In this document: in pieces, positions 39,672 through 48,626 of the stretch
How positions within the stretch are numbered: position 1 is the first letter of the stretch
Layout of the letters: each line of letters begins with the position of its first letter
DNA from: Lysobacterales bacterium
GTDB taxonomy: Bacteria > Pseudomonadota > Gammaproteobacteria > Xanthomonadales > Ahniellaceae
Direction: 5' to 3'
Length of the DNA: 64,000 nucleotides
Assembly: GCA_016721845.1 (NCBI GenBank)
Contig: JADKHK010000013.1
Location: forward strand, 912,501-976,500
Position numbers and translations under genes: made by a program
The notes under the pieces: generated by a model
Seen by the model: only the letters and a program-made list of their open reading frames with translations
Told to the model about the DNA's origin: nothing
Database searches by the model: none

Positions 39672-41951
39672 TTACCGCGATCCCGGCAAGGATTGATCGC
39701 TGCCCCGCTCCCGCCAAAACACATCGCTGTCGTCGCGGGCCGCACGGATGAGGTGGCCATCGCGATCGAAGCGGACCGTGACGGCGCCGTCGATCGCGGT
39801 GTCGGCGACACGCGTCCCTGCGGCCGTCCAGCGTGCACTGACGTCGGGCGCAGGATGTCCGAAACGATTGCGCCAGCCGCGCGAAAACACGACCGTCTCG
39901 GCCGATGTTGCGGCGACGAATTCGGGCGACGACGAGTGCTTGCTGCCATGGTGGGCAGCGATCACGACATCGACATCGATGGCCAGCGGCTGATCGCGCG
40001 CCAGACGCTGCTCGATCACCGCGCCGATATCGCCCGGCAGCAATGCGCTGCCGCTATCGGAGGCGACCCGCAGCACGCAGGAATTGTCGTTGTCGAGATC
40101 AGGAAAATACGGCGGCGGATGCAAGACCTCGAAGCGCACGCCGTCCCAGGTCCAGTGCTGGCCGGCTTCGCAACGCGGTGCCGGGTCGGCCTCGTTGCCG
40201 ATGCTTTCGAGCGCATCGGGAAATGCCTGCTTCACCGACTCGCGGCCGCCGGCATGGTCGTCGTCGAGGTGGCTGATCATCAGCCGATCCAGTTCGCGTA
40301 CCGCAAGCGCGTGCAGGCTGGGAACGACCACGGCGTCACCGAGGTCGAAGTCCGCCGACACTCGCGCACCGGCGTCGTAGAGCAATGCGTGTTCACGCGT
40401 CCGCACCAGGGTCGACAAGCCCTGGCCGACATCGAAGACGACCAGCTCGAATTCGCCGTCGGCCAGTTCATCGCGCTGCGGCCACAGCAAGGGCAGCATC
40501 AGCAGCACCCCGGCCCAGCGCAAGGGCACACCGCGCGGCAACAAGGCCCAGGCCGCGCCGATCACGGCCAGCACCATCGCCCACCATCCGAACTGGGCGA
40601 ACTGCCATTGCGCCCACGGCGATGTGGCGGCCGCACCGAGACCCAACCACAGCGGTTCCAGCAAGGCCGCAGCCACGGCATAGAGGCCGCTCCAGCCGCT
40701 GATCGCGTCGAGCAGCATCGCCAGCAGGAGCAGGGGCACGATCACGAAGGTGATCCACGGCACGGCGACCAGATTCGCCGCGAAGCCGATGACGCTGGTC
40801 TGCGCGAACCACCATGCCCCGATCGGCAACAAGCCGACGCTCATCGCGACCTGGGCACGCCAGAGCCCGCCGAACGAGGCCTCGGACCCGCTCATCGCCC
40901 AGATCAGGAAAGCGACACCGACGAAGCTCAACCAGAATCCGGCGCCGAGCAGACTCAACGGATCGATCGCGACGATCACGAAGGCCGCGATCAGAACCGC
41001 ATCGACGCTGCGGATCCGGCGTCGCAACAGAGTGGCGGACAGCGCTACCGCGATCATCAGCAAGGTTCGCACGACCGGCACGCCGAAGCCGGCCAACAGT
41101 GCATAGGCGGTCGCGGTGATCAGCGCACCCACCGCCATCGCCTGGGGTCGCGGCCAACGCAGGCCTAGCCGCGGAAACAGCCGATACAGCAACGCGAACC
41201 ACCAGGCCCCGAACGCGGCGACGAGACCGACATGCAGGCCCGAGATCGCGACCAGATGACCGGTTCCGGTAGCACGCAGCACGTCCCAGTCGTCGTCGCG
41301 CAATCCCCGCACGTCGCCGATCGCCAGCGCACGCAACAGTGACGCGATGGTCGGATCCGCGACTCGGGCATCGATCCGTTCGGCGATGCGCCCGCGCAGT
41401 CGATCGAGCCCGCCCACGCGCGACGAGACCACCTCGCCGGTCCGCACGTAGCCCACCGCCGCAATGCGTTCGGTCAGCGCGTGCCGCTCGGAGTCGAAGC
41501 CGCCGGGATTGACCAGACCGCGCGGGTGCCGTGGTCGCACGGTGGCCTCGATGAGGTCGCCAGGATTCAGATCCGGTGCGGGCGCATACCAGTTCAGGCG
41601 CAGGTTCGCCCCGACGTGCAGGACGTCGGAGCGGACGACCCGGGCCTCGAAGCGAATCTGGCGCTCGCGTTGTTCCGGCAGCCCGATCACTTCGATTTGC
41701 ATTGGCACGTCGCGACCATCGTGGGCGGCAGGCAGCCGCTGCTGCAAGGCCGCGTCCGCATTGATCCACAACCATGCGCCACCGAACAGGGCCGCCGCGA
41801 CCGGCACGAGCCATCGCACGCGAAGCACCAGCGCAAGGCAGGCCACGCCGCCGAGCGCGAGCGCCCATGCCATCGAAGGCAACGCCGGCACGACACAGGC
41901 CACGACCGCACCGATCAGGAAGCCGGGCGCGATTCGCGACAGGTTCAACAT
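39672..41951 (-). CDS. comEC: DNA internalization competence protein ComEC/Rec2
   Basis: ComEC forms the inner-membrane channel for transformed single-stranded DNA. The 759-residue protein begins MLNLSRIAPGFLIGAVVACV. The start at 41949-41951 is chosen because the longer frame runs into lolD. It has an N-terminal DUF4131-like part, the ComEC membrane core (ALAIGDVRGLRDDDWDVLRA, TGTGHLVAISGLHVGLVAAF) and a C-terminal metallo-beta-lactamase-like domain (MISHLDDDHAGG, ALLPGDIGAVIEQRL, AHHGSKHSS). It follows lolD by 7 bp. Confidence 0.92.
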   Translation of the reverse strand: MLNLSRIAPGFLIGAVVACVVPALPSMAWALALGGVACLALVLRVRWLVPVAAALFGGAWLWINADAALQQRLPAAHDGRDVPMQIEVIGLPEQRERQIRFEARVVRSDVLHVGANLRLNWYAPAPDLNPGDLIEATVRPRHPRGLVNPGGFDSERHALTERIAAVGYVRTGEVVSSRVGGLDRLRGRIAERIDARVADPTIASLLRALAIGDVRGLRDDDWDVLRATGTGHLVAISGLHVGLVAAFGAWWFALLYRLFPRLGLRWPRPQAMAVGALITATAYALLAGFGVPVVRTLLMIAVALSATLLRRRIRSVDAVLIAAFVIVAIDPLSLLGAGFWLSFVGVAFLIWAMSGSEASFGGLWRAQVAMSVGLLPIGAWWFAQTSVIGFAANLVAVPWITFVIVPLLLLAMLLDAISGWSGLYAVAAALLEPLWLGLGAAATSPWAQWQFAQFGWWAMVLAVIGAAWALLPRGVPLRWAGVLLMLPLLWPQRDELADGEFELVVFDVGQGLSTLVRTREHALLYDAGARVSADFDLGDAVVVPSLHALAVRELDRLMISHLDDDHAGGRESVKQAFPDALESIGNEADPAPRCEAGQHWTWDGVRFEVLHPPPYFPDLDNDNSCVLRVASDSGSALLPGDIGAVIEQRLARDQPLAIDVDVVIAAHHGSKHSSSPEFVAATSAETVVFSRGWRNRFGHPAPDVSARWTAAGTRVADTAIDGAVTVRFDRDGHLIRAARDDSDVFWRERGSDQSLPGSR

Positions 41952-41958
41952 CGATCGC

Positions 41959-42648
41959 TCAGCGCGAGACCAGCTGGCCGCCGCGCAGTTCGAGCACGCG
42001 GTCCATGCGTGACGCCAGTTCTTGCGAATGCGTGACGATGACAATGGCGGTGCCGAGGTCGCGCTTCAGTTCCAGCAACATGCCGCAGATCGCATCGGCG
42101 TTGCCGGCATCGAGATTGCCGGTCGGCTCGTCGGCCAGCACGCATTTCGGCGTCGTCACCAGGGCACGTGCGATCGCGGCACGCTGGCGTTCGCCGCCCG
42201 ACAATTCGCCCGGCTTGTGCTCGACGCGCGCGCCCAGACCGACCCGGTCGAGAATCTGTTGCGCCGCCGCGCGCGCCGCCGCCACCGCGACACCGCGGAT
42301 CAGCAGCGGCATCGCGACATTCTCGAGTGCGGTGAATTCCGGCAAGAGGTGATGGAACTGGTAGACGAATCCCAGCGCTTCATTGCGCAGGCGACCGCGT
42401 GCCGAGTCGTTGAGAGCATTCATGCGCTGGCCGGCAACGGTGATCTCGCCGCGATCCGGCACATCCAGGCCGCCGAGCAGGTGCAGCAAGGTGCTCTTGC
42501 CCGCACCGGAAGCACCCATGATGGCGATGGCTTCGCCGGCACGCACGGCGAAATCGATATCGGCGAACACCGGCGTTTCGACGCGGGTTTCGCGATATGT
42601 CTTGGCGACGCCGCGGGCGGCGAGCACGATGTCGTTGGACGCGTTCAT
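41959..42648 (-). CDS. lolD: Lipoprotein-releasing system ATP-binding protein LolD
   Basis: The ATPase of the LolCDE complex that extracts outer-membrane lipoproteins from the inner membrane. The 229-residue protein has Walker A MGASGAGKSTLLHLLGG, signature LSGGERQRAAIARAL and Walker B VLADEPTGNLD. The ATG at 42646-42648 overlaps the lolC stop (ATGA), which decides the start over the longer frame to 42720. Confidence 0.93.
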   Translation of the reverse strand: MNASNDIVLAARGVAKTYRETRVETPVFADIDFAVRAGEAIAIMGASGAGKSTLLHLLGGLDVPDRGEITVAGQRMNALNDSARGRLRNEALGFVYQFHHLLPEFTALENVAMPLLIRGVAVAAARAAAQQILDRVGLGARVEHKPGELSGGERQRAAIARALVTTPKCVLADEPTGNLDAGNADAICGMLLELKRDLGTAIVIVTHSQELASRMDRVLELRGGQLVSR

Positions 42649-43889
42649 TCGTAGCGCAGGGCCTCGACCGGATGCGTGCGCGCGGCCCGCCAGGCGGGAT
42701 ACAGGGTGGCGATCAGGCAAAGCACGAAGGCCAGGCCGACGATGCTGCCGACATCGTCCCAGCGCAGGTCGGACGGCAGGTCGCTGATGTAATAGATATC
42801 CGCCGGCATCAACTCGAAACCGAAGATCGATTCGAGGAAACGCATCACCCGGGTGACATTGTCGGCCAGCAGCACGCCACCGATCGTGCCGAGCGCGATG
42901 CCGACCAGTCCGATGATCGTGCCCTGCACCACGAACACGCCCATCACCGAACGCGGACTCAGCCCCAGCGTGCGCAGGATCGCGATGTCGCTTTGCTTGT
43001 CGGTCACCAGCATGACCAGGGACGAGACCAGGTTGAAGGCCGCCACCGCGACGATCAACGACAGAATGATGAACATCACGGTCTTCTCGGTCTGCACGGC
43101 GCGGAAAAAATTCGCGTGCTCGCGGGTCCAGTCGCGTACCCGGTAAAAGCCGCCGAGCTGGTCGGCGAGATCGGCCGCGACCGCCTTCGCCTTGAACATG
43201 TCGTCGAGCTTGAGCCGCACCCCGGTGACCTTGTCGCCCATCCGGAACAACTTGGCGGCGTCAGCCATATGGATCACCGCCATGCCGCGATCGTATTCCT
43301 GCATGCCGGCCTCGAAAATGCCGACGACCTTGAAACGACGCATCTGCGGCAACACGCCCGCCGGCGTCGCCCGCACTTGCGGTGCATAGACGAGCACGTC
43401 GCCGCCGAGTTCGGCACCCGCCCAGAGCGCCAGTTCACGTCCGAGCACGATGCCGTATTCGCCCGGCTTCAACGCGTCCCAGGACCCTTCGACGACACGA
43501 TCGGCAATCTCGCTGACCTCGCGCTCCCGGGTCGGATCGACACCGCGCAGGATCGCGCCACTGACACGTCCGCCCTGCAGCATCGCCTCGCGTTCGATGT
43601 AGGGCGCCGCACCGATCACATGCGGCACGGTTTTCGCCTTGGCCAGCGCGGCTTCCCATTCGTCCAGCCCGTCGCCGACACCGGCCACGGTCGCATGCGA
43701 CACCATGCCGAGAATGCGCGCCCGCAATTCGCCTTCGAACCCGTTCATCACCGAAATCACCGTGATCAACGCCGTCACCCCAAGTGCAATGCCCAGCATC
43801 GACACCATCGAGATGAAGGAAATGAAGTGATTCCGGCGTTTGGCGCGCGTGTAGCGCAGGCCGATGAACAGCTCTAGGGGTCGGAACAT
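42645..43889 (-). CDS. lolC: Lipoprotein-releasing system permease LolC/LolE family
   Basis: The 414-residue membrane protein has one N-terminal helix (SMVSMLGIALGVTALITVIS), a periplasmic domain of about 220 residues and three C-terminal helices (TVMFIILSLIVAVAAFNLVS, VFVVQGTIIGLVGIALGTIG, GSIVGLAFVLCLIATLYPAW), the FtsX/MacB-type layout of Lol permeases. Only one permease gene is present beside lolD, so it may act as a homodimer (LolF-like), as in bacteria lacking separate LolC and LolE. That is inference, since a second copy could be elsewhere. Confidence 0.88.
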   Translation of the reverse strand: MFRPLELFIGLRYTRAKRRNHFISFISMVSMLGIALGVTALITVISVMNGFEGELRARILGMVSHATVAGVGDGLDEWEAALAKAKTVPHVIGAAPYIEREAMLQGGRVSGAILRGVDPTREREVSEIADRVVEGSWDALKPGEYGIVLGRELALWAGAELGGDVLVYAPQVRATPAGVLPQMRRFKVVGIFEAGMQEYDRGMAVIHMADAAKLFRMGDKVTGVRLKLDDMFKAKAVAADLADQLGGFYRVRDWTREHANFFRAVQTEKTVMFIILSLIVAVAAFNLVSSLVMLVTDKQSDIAILRTLGLSPRSVMGVFVVQGTIIGLVGIALGTIGGVLLADNVTRVMRFLESIFGFELMPADIYYISDLPSDLRWDDVGSIVGLAFVLCLIATLYPAWRAARTHPVEALRYE

Positions 43890-43955
43890 GCAGGGACTTC
43901 GTGGCAGGCCGGCAGTGTAGCGGTGCGGTGTGAACGCTCAATAGCCGCGCGCTGT

Positions 43956-44375
43956 TCAGTGCGACACGCCGGTTCGAGCCAGCCACACCCGCAATTGCCG
44001 GCGCGTCTCGGGTGAGATCGAATCCGGCCAGAGCGCGACGTCGATGCGCTGGCCGGATTCGCTTCGGAAATGCAGCGCGATCACGAAACCGAGGTCATGG
44101 CTGCTGTTCAGGGCTACGCGATGCTCGGTCGCACCGAGGCGAACCAGCCAATGGCCGTCGGCCAGGCGCGTGCAGCGTGGTGTCGGGGCCGTGGTCAGCG
44201 TGCGCAAAGTCATCGCCGTCGCGATCGCCATCCCTGTGGCGAGTCCGATTTTTGGGCCATACGGCATGCCGCTGGACGCGACCGCTCCCACTGCAAGCAC
44301 GCCGATCACGAACGCAAGGGTCCGCGCGTGACGCGACGGTCGCGGCTCAAACGAGAGGCTTGGCGCGGATTTCAT
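43956..44375 (-). CDS. YgfX/CptA-like membrane protein
   Basis: The 139-residue protein has two membrane helices near 19-60 (TLAFVIGVLAVGAVASSGMP, KIGLATGMAIATAMTL) and a C-terminal soluble segment (GHWLVRLGATEHRVALNSSH, VALWPDSISPETRRQLRVWL) that fits the YgfX/CptA family, encoded next to sdhE (cptB/ygfY) in many proteobacteria. In E. coli YgfX has been described as a toxin affecting the cytoskeleton, while sdhE is its genomic partner. It overlaps the sdhE stop by 29 bp. Confidence 0.65.
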   Translation of the reverse strand: MKSAPSLSFEPRPSRHARTLAFVIGVLAVGAVASSGMPYGPKIGLATGMAIATAMTLRTLTTAPTPRCTRLADGHWLVRLGATEHRVALNSSHDLGFVIALHFRSESGQRIDVALWPDSISPETRRQLRVWLARTGVSH

Positions 44376-44598
44376 CGACCAGCGCCTTCAGATCGGTCCG
44401 TTCGCAGTCGTAGTAGCCGAGGATCCAGCGCTGCAGTTCGCGATCTTCGCAGGCGAGCACGGCCTCGAATCGGTCCAATGCGGCTTCGTCGGCGGTGCCG
44501 GCATGCTCGTCCAGCCAGCGTTCGAGCAGACGATCAAGTTCACGCGTGCCGCGCCGGCAATGCCAGCGCATGCGTTTGAGACGAATCGGATCGACCAC
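44347..44598 (-). CDS. sdhE: FAD assembly factor SdhE
   Basis: SdhE promotes covalent FAD attachment to SdhA. The 83-residue protein keeps the RGxxE motif (CRRGTREL near 15-22) and the acidic LDRFEAVLACEDRELQRW helix. Length is typical (E. coli 88). Placed 10 bp after sdhB as the operon's maturation factor. Confidence 0.9.
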   Translation of the reverse strand: MVDPIRLKRMRWHCRRGTRELDRLLERWLDEHAGTADEAALDRFEAVLACEDRELQRWILGYYDCERTDLKALVDEIRAKPLV

Positions 44599-44608
44599 GA
44601 TGGCCAGG

Positions 44609-45397
44609 TCAGAGCGTGCGGCGCGCGACCATCAGCTTCTTGATCTCCGCGATCGCCTTGGCCGGGTTCAGTCCCTTCGGGCAAGTTTTCGCGCAGTTCA
44701 TGATGGTATGGCAGCGATACAGCCGGAACGGGTCTTCGAGATTGTCGAGACGGTCACCGGTGTCTTCGTCCCGCGAGTCGATGATCCAGCGGTAGGCCTG
44801 CAGCAGCACCGCCGGGCCAAGATAGCGGTCGCCGTTCCACCAGTAACTCGGACACGAGGTCGAGCAGCAGGCGCAGAGGATGCATTCGTACAGGCCGTCG
44901 AGTCGGGCGCGGTCGTCCTTCGACTGCAGGCGCTCCTTGTCCGGCGGCGGCGCGCTCTGGGTGCGAATCCAGGGGCGGATAGACGCATACTGGGCATAGA
45001 AGTGGGTCAGGTCCGGCACCAGATCCTTGATCACCGGCATGTGCGGCAGCGGATAGATCTTGACCTCGCCGGAGCCGCATTCGTCGATCGACTTCGTGCA
45101 GGCGAGCGTGTTGGTGCCGTCGATGTTCATCGCGCAGGAACCGCAGATGCCTTCGCGACAGGAACGACGGAAGGTCAGCGTCGGGTCGATCTCGTTCTTG
45201 ATCTTGATCAGCGCGTCGAGCACCATCGGGCCACAGTTGCCCACGTCGACATCGTAGGTATCGGTGCGCGGGTTGGCCCCGTCATCCGGACTCCAGCGAT
45301 AGACCTTGAACTTGCGCACCTGCTTGGCACCCGCCTTCGCGGCATGGTGCTTGCCAGCCGTGACCTTGGAATTCTTGGGAAGCGTAAATTCGGCCAT
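44609..45397 (-). CDS. sdhB: Succinate dehydrogenase iron-sulfur subunit
   Basis: SdhB passes electrons from FAD to quinone through three clusters. The 262-residue protein has the [2Fe-2S] motif CREGICGSCAMN, the [4Fe-4S] ligands CILCACCSTSCPSYWW and the [3Fe-4S]/[4Fe-4S] ligands CHTIMNCAKTCPKGLNP. Start ATG 45395-45397; an upstream in-frame start at 45409 would overlap the previous gene. Confidence 0.95.
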   Translation of the reverse strand: MAEFTLPKNSKVTAGKHHAAKAGAKQVRKFKVYRWSPDDGANPRTDTYDVDVGNCGPMVLDALIKIKNEIDPTLTFRRSCREGICGSCAMNIDGTNTLACTKSIDECGSGEVKIYPLPHMPVIKDLVPDLTHFYAQYASIRPWIRTQSAPPPDKERLQSKDDRARLDGLYECILCACCSTSCPSYWWNGDRYLGPAVLLQAYRWIIDSRDEDTGDRLDNLEDPFRLYRCHTIMNCAKTCPKGLNPAKAIAEIKKLMVARRTL

Positions 45398-45405
45398 GAC
45401 GGACC

Positions 45406-45771
45406 TCAATGCTGATCAGGGTGCTGGCCGGCGAGATTGCGCGCCCAGCCACCGGTGAAGACGAAACGGGGGAAAGTGACGAACTGCTCGGTGAAGATGC
45501 GGCCGATCACGTCGAGCGGACCATCGAACGGAATCGGCGCCTCGGCTTCACGCCTGTGGACGATTCCCTGCAGGAGAAACGCAACCGCCGAGACGCCGAG
45601 CATCACGGCGGCCTGCACGAACAGCCCGAGCGAGAGCAGACGCAGCGACGACAGCACGCCGGCGATGAAGGCCGGCACCGTGAGGAAATGCACGACGAGA
45701 CTCAAACGATCGCGGTGGTTGCGCTCGTAGGTCGCCCATTGCCATGCGATGAGTCCGCCGGGACGAGACAT
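45406..45771 (-). CDS. Small membrane protein inserted between sdhA and sdhB (DUF962/Mpo1-like)
   Basis: The 121-residue protein has RNHRDRLSLVVHFLTVPAFI and two central hydrophobic helices (FLTVPAFIAGVLSSLRLLSL, FVQAAVMLGVSAVAFLLQ), then H-RREAEAPIPF and FVTFPRFVFTGGW. The histidine-plus-two-helix pattern recalls DUF962/Mpo1-like proteins, but the match is partial. It sits 7 bp after sdhA and 8 bp before sdhB, so it must be co-expressed with the dehydrogenase. Its role in the complex is unknown. Confidence 0.6.
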   Translation of the reverse strand: MSRPGGLIAWQWATYERNHRDRLSLVVHFLTVPAFIAGVLSSLRLLSLGLFVQAAVMLGVSAVAFLLQGIVHRREAEAPIPFDGPLDVIGRIFTEQFVTFPRFVFTGGWARNLAGQHPDQH

Positions 45772-45778
45772 CGCGACC

Positions 45779-47569
45779 TCAGTACTTGCGTTCTTTCGGC
45801 GGGATCGGATCGACGCCGCCGAGCGTGTTCATGTGCACCGGTCGATAGTCGAACGAGCAATCACCGCGTTCGCTGACGTTGACGAGCGTGTGCTTCATCC
45901 AGTTCACGTCGTCGCGGGTCGCGAAATCTTCGCGGGCATGCGCACCTCGACTTTCGGTGCGGTGTTCGGCCGAGTAGATCGTCGCGACCGCCTGGCCCAG
46001 CAAATTCTGCAGTTCCAGCGTCTCGACCAGATCCGAGTTCCAGACCATCGAACGATCCGAAACCTTGACGTCAGCGAACGAGGCGAACACCTCACTCATC
46101 CTGGTGCAGCCGTTCTTCAGCGATTCACCGGTGCGAAACACCGCGGCATCGCGCTGCATGGTGCGCTGCATGGCCATGCGGATATCGGCGGTGCTGGTGC
46201 CGCCGTTCGCATGGCGCAGGCGATCAAAGTTCGACAACGATGCGTCGAGCGAGTCGCCCGGCAATTCCTTGTGGGTGGCTCCGGCGGTCACGACGTCGCC
46301 GCAGCGATTCGCGACGGCACGGCCGAACACGACCAGGTCGAGCAGCGAATTCGAACCGAGGCGGTTCGCGCCATGCACCGACACGCAAGCGGCTTCGCCG
46401 ATCGCGAACAGGCCAGGCACGACTGCGTCCGGGTTGCCGCCCTGCTTGGTCACGACTTCGCCGTGATAGTTGGTCGGGATGCCGCCCATGTTGTAGTGCA
46501 CGGTCGGGATGACCGGGATCGGTTCCTTGGTCACGTCGACACCGGCAAAGATGCGCGCCGATTCGGCGATGCCGGGCAGCTTCTCGTGGATGGTCGCGGC
46601 GCCGAGATGTTCGAGGTGCAGGTGGATGTGGTCACTCTCGGCACCGACGCCGCGACCCTCGCGGATTTCCATGGTCATGCAGCGACTGACCATGTCGCGT
46701 GGCGCCAGGTCTTTCACGCTGGGCGCGTAACGCTCCATGAAGCGCTCACCCTTCGAATTGGTCAGGTACCCGCCTTCGCCACGCACGCCTTCGGTGATCA
46801 GGCAGCCGGCGCCGTAGATGCCGGTCGGATGGAACTGCACGAACTCCATGTCCTGCAGCGGCAAGCCGGCGCGCAGCACCATGCCGCCGCCGTCGCCGGT
46901 GCAGGTGTGCGCCGACGTCGCCGAGAAATAGGCGCGGCCATAGCCGCCGGTCGCGAGAATCACGGCATGGGCACGGAACACGTGCAACGTGCCCTCGGCC
47001 AGATCCCAGGCGATCACGCCACGGCAGACGCCGTTGTCCATGATCAGATCCAGCGCGAAATACTCGATGTAGAAGCGCGCATCGTGCTTCAGCGACTGCT
47101 GGTAGAGCGTGTGCAGGATGGCATGGCCGGTGCGGTCGGCTGCGGCACAGGTGCGCTGCGCCGGCGGGCCTTCGCCGAATTTCGTGGTCATGCCGCCGAA
47201 CGGACGCTGATAAATCTTGCCGGCTTCGGTGCGCGAGAACGGCACGCCGTAGTGTTCGAGTTCGATGACGGCCGGAATCGCTTCGCGGCACATGTATTCG
47301 ATCGCGTCCTGGTCACCGAGCCAGTCGGAGCCCTTCACGGTGTCGTACAAGTGCCAGCGCCAGTCGTCCGCGCCCATGTTCGCGAGCGCCGCCGACATGC
47401 CGCCCTGCGCGGCCACGGTATGCGAGCGCGTCGGGAATACCTTGGTGATGCAGGCCGTGCTCAGACCTTTGGCGGCGAGCCCCATCGTCGCGCGCAAGCC
47501 GGCGCCGCCGGCCCCGACGACAACGGCGTCGTACTTGTGATGAACGATCTTGTAGGCGTCCTTCGCCAT
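45779..47569 (-). CDS. sdhA: Succinate dehydrogenase flavoprotein subunit
   Basis: SdhA oxidises succinate to fumarate. The 596-residue protein has the FAD-binding start VVVGAGGAGLRATMGLAAKG, the covalent-FAD histidine in RSHTVAAQGGMSAAL, substrate-site HPTGIYGAGCLITEGVRGEG and NRLGSNSLLDLVVFGRA. ATG at 47567-47569 is chosen because it lies 1 bp after the sdhD stop and matches the family N-terminus. Confidence 0.96.
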   Translation of the reverse strand: MAKDAYKIVHHKYDAVVVGAGGAGLRATMGLAAKGLSTACITKVFPTRSHTVAAQGGMSAALANMGADDWRWHLYDTVKGSDWLGDQDAIEYMCREAIPAVIELEHYGVPFSRTEAGKIYQRPFGGMTTKFGEGPPAQRTCAAADRTGHAILHTLYQQSLKHDARFYIEYFALDLIMDNGVCRGVIAWDLAEGTLHVFRAHAVILATGGYGRAYFSATSAHTCTGDGGGMVLRAGLPLQDMEFVQFHPTGIYGAGCLITEGVRGEGGYLTNSKGERFMERYAPSVKDLAPRDMVSRCMTMEIREGRGVGAESDHIHLHLEHLGAATIHEKLPGIAESARIFAGVDVTKEPIPVIPTVHYNMGGIPTNYHGEVVTKQGGNPDAVVPGLFAIGEAACVSVHGANRLGSNSLLDLVVFGRAVANRCGDVVTAGATHKELPGDSLDASLSNFDRLRHANGGTSTADIRMAMQRTMQRDAAVFRTGESLKNGCTRMSEVFASFADVKVSDRSMVWNSDLVETLELQNLLGQAVATIYSAEHRTESRGAHAREDFATRDDVNWMKHTLVNVSERGDCSFDYRPVHMNTLGGVDPIPPKERKY

Positions 47570-47570
47570 G

Positions 47571-47951
47571 TCAGCCTCCAACGGCGATGCGCACGACCGC
47601 GAGGGAGGTCGCGAGTGCGGCAAGGAATGCGATCAACCGGACCATGGTCAGCAACGTGACTTCGACCCAGCGGGTATGGATGTAGTCCTCGATCACCACT
47701 TGAACCCCGAGCAGCGCGTGATAAAGCGCCGCCAGAACAAGCGCGAGCAAGAGGAATGCGTTCAGGGGCTGTGCCAGCCAGACCCGTGCGTCGGCGTAAT
47801 CGGCAGCCAGCAGCGGCAACGCACAGAGCATGAACCAGATCGACAGCGGCGCCAGCAACACGGCGGTGCCCCGTTGCATCCACCAATGCGAGGTGCCGTC
47901 TTTCGCGGAACCCAGGCCGCGCGCTTGACCCAGTGGAGTACGCAGGCTCAT
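47571..47951 (-). CDS. sdhD: Succinate dehydrogenase membrane anchor subunit SdhD
   Basis: The 126-residue protein has three membrane helices (AVLLAPLSIWFMLCALPLLA, AFLLLALVLAALYHALLGVQ, VRLIAFLAALATSLAVVRIA) and the motif ALYHALLGVQVVIEDYIH with the likely heme-ligand histidine. The ATG overlaps the sdhC stop (ATGA). Confidence 0.9.
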   Translation of the reverse strand: MSLRTPLGQARGLGSAKDGTSHWWMQRGTAVLLAPLSIWFMLCALPLLAADYADARVWLAQPLNAFLLLALVLAALYHALLGVQVVIEDYIHTRWVEVTLLTMVRLIAFLAALATSLAVVRIAVGG

Positions 47952-48337
47952 CGCCCACCCCCGAGCAAGGACAGCACGCCCGCCGTGGCGATTACCGCGA
48001 ATGCGACCACGGCATAGCCACTGGCGTAGGCCGACTTGAGGTCGAACCCCTTGCCTGCGTCCCAGAACAGATGGCGGATGCCATTGCCGAGGTGGTAACA
48101 GAGCGCGAACACCGACGTGGCGGCAACGACCTTGCCAACGACGCCATGCGTGAAGGCGGAATACAGCGCGTGGTCGTCCGGGCCGCTGGCCAGCGCCAGC
48201 GTCCACCCTATCAGTACGATGACGCCGAGGCACAGGAACAAGCCGGTGAGGCGGTGCAGGATCGACAGCACGCTGGTCAATTGCGGTCGGTAATATGGCC
48301 CGATCATGTAGGGCGACAACGGCCGTTGCACGCGCAT
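47948..48337 (-). CDS. sdhC: Succinate dehydrogenase cytochrome b556 subunit SdhC
   Basis: The 129-residue protein starts at ATG 48335-48337, with AGGAG seven bases upstream. It has RPLSPYMIGPYYRPQLTSVL, SILHRLTGLFLCLGVIVLIG and FALCYHLGNGIRHLFWDAG, where the CYHLGNGIRHL histidine is the usual heme b ligand, and three membrane helices. It follows the SDHAF4 gene by 29 bp. Confidence 0.92.
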   Translation of the reverse strand: MRVQRPLSPYMIGPYYRPQLTSVLSILHRLTGLFLCLGVIVLIGWTLALASGPDDHALYSAFTHGVVGKVVAATSVFALCYHLGNGIRHLFWDAGKGFDLKSAYASGYAVVAFAVIATAGVLSLLGGGR

Positions 48338-48366
48338 CGGTAACTCCTGTTCGGAATGAAGGTGGC

Positions 48367-48525
48367 CTAGAAGTCGATGCAGCGCCCGTCCTTTTCCCAA
48401 TCGCCGTAACGCGTCGGTTCGGGGCCTTTGCGGCCACCGATTTCAACCGGCGAAATCGGCTGCGGCGGCGCGTTGGGCGCGGCCGGGTCGACGGGAATGG
48501 GTTTGGAGAGGGTCTGTTCGTTCAT
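48367..48525 (-). CDS. SDHAF4-type (DUF1674) succinate dehydrogenase assembly factor
   Basis: A 52-codon ORF begins ATG at 48523-48525 with GAGG eight bases upstream and ends TAG at 48367-48369. It reads MNEQTLSKPI, a proline-rich middle, and the conserved C-terminus GPEPTRYGDWEKDGRCIDF, the DUF1674/SDHAF4 signature. In mitochondria SDHAF4 binds FAD-loaded SdhA and protects it before assembly. As first gene of the operon it complements SdhE at the other end. It is easily missed because of its size. Confidence 0.88.
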   Translation of the reverse strand: MNEQTLSKPIPVDPAAPNAPPQPISPVEIGGRKGPEPTRYGDWEKDGRCIDF

Positions 48526-48626
48526 GGCGAAGCCTCAGGAGTTTATTGCCCCGGGGGCGTCAGGGACAAGGTTCGCGAGAGCTTCGTCCACTACGCGTCC
48601 ACGCGATGTGCAGGCACAATGACGAG

